DNA of 64,000 nucleotides from an uncultured Bacilli bacterium (GTDB lineage: Bacteria; Bacillota_I; Bacilli_A; RF39; UBA660), in the NCBI GenBank assembly GCA_934096075.1, contig CAKOLN010000001.1, positions 145,166-209,165 of the forward strand. Direction: 5' to 3'. Positions within the stretch are counted from its first letter, which is position 1. Each line of letters opens with the position of its first letter. Below, piece by piece: positions 61,576 to 64,000 of the stretch. The notes below the pieces were generated by a model. The model saw only the letters and a list, made by a program, of their open reading frames with translations, was not told where the DNA came from and made no database searches. Both the position numbers and the translations under genes were made by a program.

Positions 61576-62355
61576 ATGGAAGAAACTAAAGAAATAGAAA
61601 GAAGTATAATAAAAAGATTTAGAAAGGAAATATTTAGACCATTTGTTAAAGCAATTAATGAATTTAATTTAATTGAAGAAAATGATAAAATTGCTGTATG
61701 TATAAGTGGTGGTAAGGATTCTTTCTTACTTGCAAAGTGTTTAGAAGAATTAAAAAGACACGGTAAAATACATTTTGATTTAGAATTCATATTAATGGAT
61801 CCAGGATATCATAAGGAAGATTTAAATTTAATAAAAGAAAATGCTAAGAAGTTAAATTTGGATATAAAGTATTTTGATTATGATATATTTGATCAAATAA
61901 AAAATGCACCTAGTCCTTGTTATTTATGTGCTAGAAAAAGAAGGGGAGCATTATATAATAAAGCACAGGAGCTTGGATGTAATAAAATAGCTTTAGGACA
62001 TCATTTTGATGATGTAGTGGAAACTATACTTATGAGTATGATATTTAATGGAGAATTTAAAACTATGATGCCAATATTAGATTCTACTAATTTTAAAGGT
62101 ATGAAATTAATAAGACCACTTTACTTTGTGAAAGAATGTGATATAATAAGTTTCACTAAATTTAATAAATTAGAATTCATTAATTGTGCTTGTGATGTAA
62201 CTAGAAAAAGTACTGGCATGAGAAAAGAAATGAAAAACTTAATAAATGATTTAAAAACTTATTATGAAAAAGCTGATATAAATATAATGAATTCTACATT
62301 TAATGTAAATTTAAATACTATAATTAGTTATAAAGGAGAAAAAGAAAATGACTGA
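61576..62355 (+). CDS. TtcA-family tRNA 2-thiolation enzyme
   Basis: 259 residues with the PP-loop ATPase motif SGGKDS (44-49), the iron-sulfur CYLCARKRRG pair and a third Cys in NCACDV. These match TtcA-type enzymes, which carry a [4Fe-4S] cluster and insert sulfur into tRNA (s2C32 in the classic case; other positions in relatives). GTGTTG lies before the ATG. It follows the ClpX-like gene by eight bases and overlaps the next gene by eight. Confidence 0.85.
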   Translation: MEETKEIERSIIKRFRKEIFRPFVKAINEFNLIEENDKIAVCISGGKDSFLLAKCLEELKRHGKIHFDLEFILMDPGYHKEDLNLIKENAKKLNLDIKYFDYDIFDQIKNAPSPCYLCARKRRGALYNKAQELGCNKIALGHHFDDVVETILMSMIFNGEFKTMMPILDSTNFKGMKLIRPLYFVKECDIISFTKFNKLEFINCACDVTRKSTGMRKEMKNLINDLKTYYEKADINIMNSTFNVNLNTIISYKGEKEND

Positions 62356-62824
62356 AAGATGTAATTTGGACTTACCTAAGAATACAAAGGGAATGATTTT
62401 ATCTACCGAAGATAAGATTATGAGTATACTATTTAGAGAAAAATCTTGTACTAAAGGAGAACTTAAAAGACAAAGTGGAGTGGAATTTCCAGTGGTTTTA
62501 TTAACTTTAGAAAAGATGAGTTTAAAAGGATATGTAGTTGAAAGAAATTATGAAAATCAACCTACTTACTATTTAACTGGTGCTGGTGTCTACGAATTAG
62601 AGTATAGATTTAATAGAGATTATTTTTTAGGACTACATTTTGGATTAGAAAAAATTGGATATGATAGAAATAATGTTGAAAGATTCCTAAAAAACAGGTT
62701 TTATAATTTCTATATTGCAGGAGAATGGAATGAAACAACACTACCATATCAATACAAAAATTGGTGTGAAAGCAATAATATAGAATTATATTCACAACAA
62801 GAAAATACTTTAAGATTAAAGTAA
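62348..62824 (+). CDS. hypothetical winged-helix protein
   Basis: 158 residues. Residues 20-80 look like a winged helix (MSILFREKSCTKGELKRQSG, then LLTLEKMSLKGYVVERNYE and PTYYLTGAGVYELE). The rest (RFNRDYFLGLHFGLEKIGYD...) is not recognised. It is probably a DNA- or RNA-binding protein co-transcribed with the ttcA-like gene (8-base overlap). Confidence 0.65.
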   Translation: MTERCNLDLPKNTKGMILSTEDKIMSILFREKSCTKGELKRQSGVEFPVVLLTLEKMSLKGYVVERNYENQPTYYLTGAGVYELEYRFNRDYFLGLHFGLEKIGYDRNNVERFLKNRFYNFYIAGEWNETTLPYQYKNWCESNNIELYSQQENTLRLK

Positions 62825-62835
62825 AAATATTAAAG

Positions 62836-62865
62836 AAGTTTGCAGTATACTGTAAGCTTTTTTGT
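62836..62865 (+). terminator. terminator after the winged-helix gene
   Basis: AAGTTTGCAG pairs with CTGTAAGCTT (two G-U pairs) over TATA, then TTTTTTG. Confidence 0.8.
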
Positions 62866-62985
62866 TTAAAGATAAAAAAGTTAATAAAAGCTGTAACAGC
62901 GTATAAAAAGATATGGTAAGTCTACTTAAAATAGTTATCAAAAAATAGATATATACAGATAATTTACAATTTATATATTAACTAA

Positions 62986-63014
62986 TAGACTTTATTATTT
63001 TAATTTGTTATAAT
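62986..63014 (+). promoter_or_regulatory. promoter of the structured leader/tcdA
   Basis: TAGACT (62986-62991), 17-base spacer, TATAAT (63009-63014) preceded by TGT (extended -10). Start of transcription near 63021. The 120 bases before it (62866-62985) are AT-rich with no gene. Confidence 0.75.
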
Positions 63015-63020
63015 TAAGTT

Positions 63021-63160
63021 ACCAAGATGAGGTGTCTTAAATAAACCGACAAATAAGTAATTTGGAGACCTAATTAGTTAATGGTGTTGAAAACTTCTTA
63101 AGAAGGATCCTAAAATTGACTATGTGGACTACCACCTCGCGAGTAGCGAGTTTTATTTAT
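63021..63160 (+). ncRNA. unassigned structured leader RNA or small RNA upstream of tcdA
   Basis: About 140 bases from promoter to a terminator. GAGGTG (63029-63034) can pair with CACCTC (63133-63138). AGTAATTTGG...CC can pair with GG..CCTAAAATTGACT, and CTTC-TTAA-GAAG is a small hairpin. The closing CACCTC is shared with the terminator stem CTCGC/GCGAG (63136-63150), so the two folds exclude each other, as in riboswitches and attenuators. It matches no class I can name; a T-box core is not present. Confidence 0.5.
63136..63160 (+). terminator. leader terminator before tcdA
   Basis: CTCGC, loop GAGTA, GCGAG, then TTTTATTTAT. It ends 33 bases before the tcdA start. Confidence 0.7.
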
Positions 63161-63192
63161 TCACTTTACTTGGTTTTATTGTGGAGAGAAAT

Positions 63193-63861
63193 ATGAATTT
63201 AAATAGATTGGAATTATTAATTGGAAAAGAAAATTTAGAAAAGATTAAAAATTTAAAGATACTTATAGTTGGATTAGGTGGAGTAGGTGGATATACTTTT
63301 GAAACACTTGTTAGATCTGGAATAGAAAACATTACAATAGTGGATTTTGATAAAGTAGATGAAACAAATTTAAATAGACAAATTTTAACTAATTCAAGCA
63401 ATATAGGTAAATATAAAACTGATGTTGCTTTAGAAAGAGCTTTATTAATAAATAAAAATGTTAAAATAACTAAATTAAATATATTTTTAAATGAAGATAA
63501 TATAGATGAGTTAGATATTAGTCAATATGATTATATTGTAGATGCATGTGATTCTTTAGATACTAAGGAACTTTTAATAAATTACTCATATAAATATAAA
63601 GTTAAATTAATAAGCTCAATGGGTACTGCTAAAAAGATGGATGCAAGTAAATTAGAGGTAATAACTCTTAATAAAACTAGTTATGATGCATTAGCAAAAT
63701 TACTTAGGAAAAGGATAAATAAAAAAATTCAAAATAAAGTTGTGGTAGTATCTAGTACTGAAAAGCCAAAAGATATAAAGGCTTTAGGAAGTAATAGTTA
63801 TGTACCAGCTATGTCTGGAATATTGATGACTAGCTATATAATAAATGGTGCGTTAAAATAG
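63193..63861 (+). CDS. tcdA: tRNA threonylcarbamoyladenosine dehydratase (ThiF/MoeB family)
   Basis: TcdA (YrvM) cyclises t6A37 of tRNA to ct6A using ATP. 222 residues with the ATP site GLGGVGGYTFETLVRSG, the acidic DFDKVDETNLNRQ and the later VDACDSLDTK. It is shorter than the E. coli protein, as in Bacillus. TGGAGAG precedes the ATG at 63193; an upstream in-frame start at 63124 lies within the leader terminator and is rejected. Confidence 0.85.
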   Translation: MNLNRLELLIGKENLEKIKNLKILIVGLGGVGGYTFETLVRSGIENITIVDFDKVDETNLNRQILTNSSNIGKYKTDVALERALLINKNVKITKLNIFLNEDNIDELDISQYDYIVDACDSLDTKELLINYSYKYKVKLISSMGTAKKMDASKLEVITLNKTSYDALAKLLRKRINKKIQNKVVVVSSTEKPKDIKALGSNSYVPAMSGILMTSYIINGALK

Positions 63862-63871
63862 TCAAAACCTC

Positions 63872-63900
63872 TTGAATAACAATAAATGATTTGATAAAAT
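63872..63900 (+). promoter_or_regulatory. promoter of the gene at the window edge
   Basis: TTGAAT (63872-63877), 17-base spacer, TAAAAT (63895-63900) preceded by TGA. Confidence 0.75.
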
Positions 63901-63933
63901 AAAAATGTAAAAAATAAAGGAGCAAACGAAACT

Positions 63934-64000
63934 ATGAAAGAATTAATTCTCTTTGAATTAAGTACCAAACTTGGTACGAATTTCGGGGGGGGTTATTACT
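63934..64000 (+). CDS. partial gene cut by the window edge
   Basis: Starts MKELILFELSTKLGTNFGGG and runs off the window. AAAGGAG precedes the ATG. The first codons contain a perfect hairpin GTACCAA-AC-TTGGTAC (63962-63977) and a run of eight G (63985-63992). Too short to identify. Confidence 0.5.
   Translation, partial: MKELILFELSTKLGTNFGGGYY

Noticed and set aside
63021..63160. T-box riboswitch before tcdA
   Set aside because: The region has TGG and ACC near the terminator, but not the conserved T-box core (GGGTGGNACCGCG), and it is too short for a standard stem I with specifier loop.
1..64000. Mycoplasma-type code with TGA as Trp
   Set aside because: Several genes end in TGA at the expected length (14661, 20018, 35283), and all conserved Trp positions use TGG.

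Overview
The window is about 64 kb of very AT-rich bacterial chromosome from a Gram-positive (Bacillota-type) organism. Evidence for the lineage: a full-length SpoIVA whose 492 aa and Walker lysine position match the Bacillus protein as I remember it, a YjcZ-like sporulation peptide, a SpoVB-like flippase, an LCP ligase, a sortase-type NPQTG surface protein, and the Bacillus-type order rplK-rplA-rplJ-rplL-ybxB-rpoB-rpoC. TGA is used as a stop (for example at 14661, 20018 and 35283), so this is code 11 and not the Mycoplasma code. An uncultured, low-GC, potentially spore-forming gut Bacilli/Clostridia-like lineage is my best guess; this is inference. No rRNA or tRNA gene, CRISPR array or complete transposon was seen. 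Gene spacing is tight, and several intrinsic terminators carry the -35 element of the next promoter.

Layout. 0.1-2.1 kb: spoIVA and HU. 2.1-12.9 kb: LCP ligase followed by a surface-polysaccharide operon (two GT2 enzymes, EpsG-type polymerase, Stealth phosphotransferase, flippase, ATP-grasp ligase, PIG-L deacetylase, acyltransferase), ending in a decayed galE tail. 13.0-15.6 kb: Hpt-receiver protein, membrane-anchored C39-like protease and two small membrane proteins. 15.7-20.0 kb: surface protein, an unknown gene and a DUF1003 protein. 20.1-22.0 kb: tandem YhcG/DUF1016 nucleases. 22.0-33.8 kb: ribosomal protein and RNA polymerase operons with L1-like and L10 leaders. 33.8-37.3 kb: phospholipase C-like gene, cinA domain, GNAT, metallo-beta-lactamase and EamA genes. 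37.4-42.7 kb: accessory island with an XRE regulator, a broken AbiEii toxin, orphan ORFs and a kinase-fold protein. 42.9-49.1 kb: degenerate RNase J, cysteine desulfurase plus ThiI, deformylase, YjcZ and FtsW/RodA. 49.1-53.6 kb: AlbA/Schlafen-type regulator, DUF177-rpmF, SPOR-like protein and a locus with two copies of a diversity-generating-retroelement-like variable repeat. 53.6-64 kb: tgt, membrane proteins, SpoVB-like flippase, hisS, a ClpX-like ATPase, TtcA-like enzyme, a structured leader with tcdA, and a partial gene at the edge.

Most notable points: (1) ribosomal protein L32 begins with an L27-type propeptide (MKLELQLF before AVPARR), suggesting processing by the Prp protease; (2) two 116-nt variable repeats differ almost only at codon positions 1 and 2, mostly where one copy has A, the pattern left by a diversity-generating retroelement whose reverse transcriptase is not in the window; (3) two tandem YhcG nucleases carry different perfect GC-rich palindromes at exactly the same codon offset; (4) RpoB has Lys and Asp at the positions of the classical rifampicin-resistance changes Q513K and H526D; (5) the RNase J homologue has lost three metal ligands; (6) a 20-bp direct repeat of the rpoC 3' end brackets the next gene.
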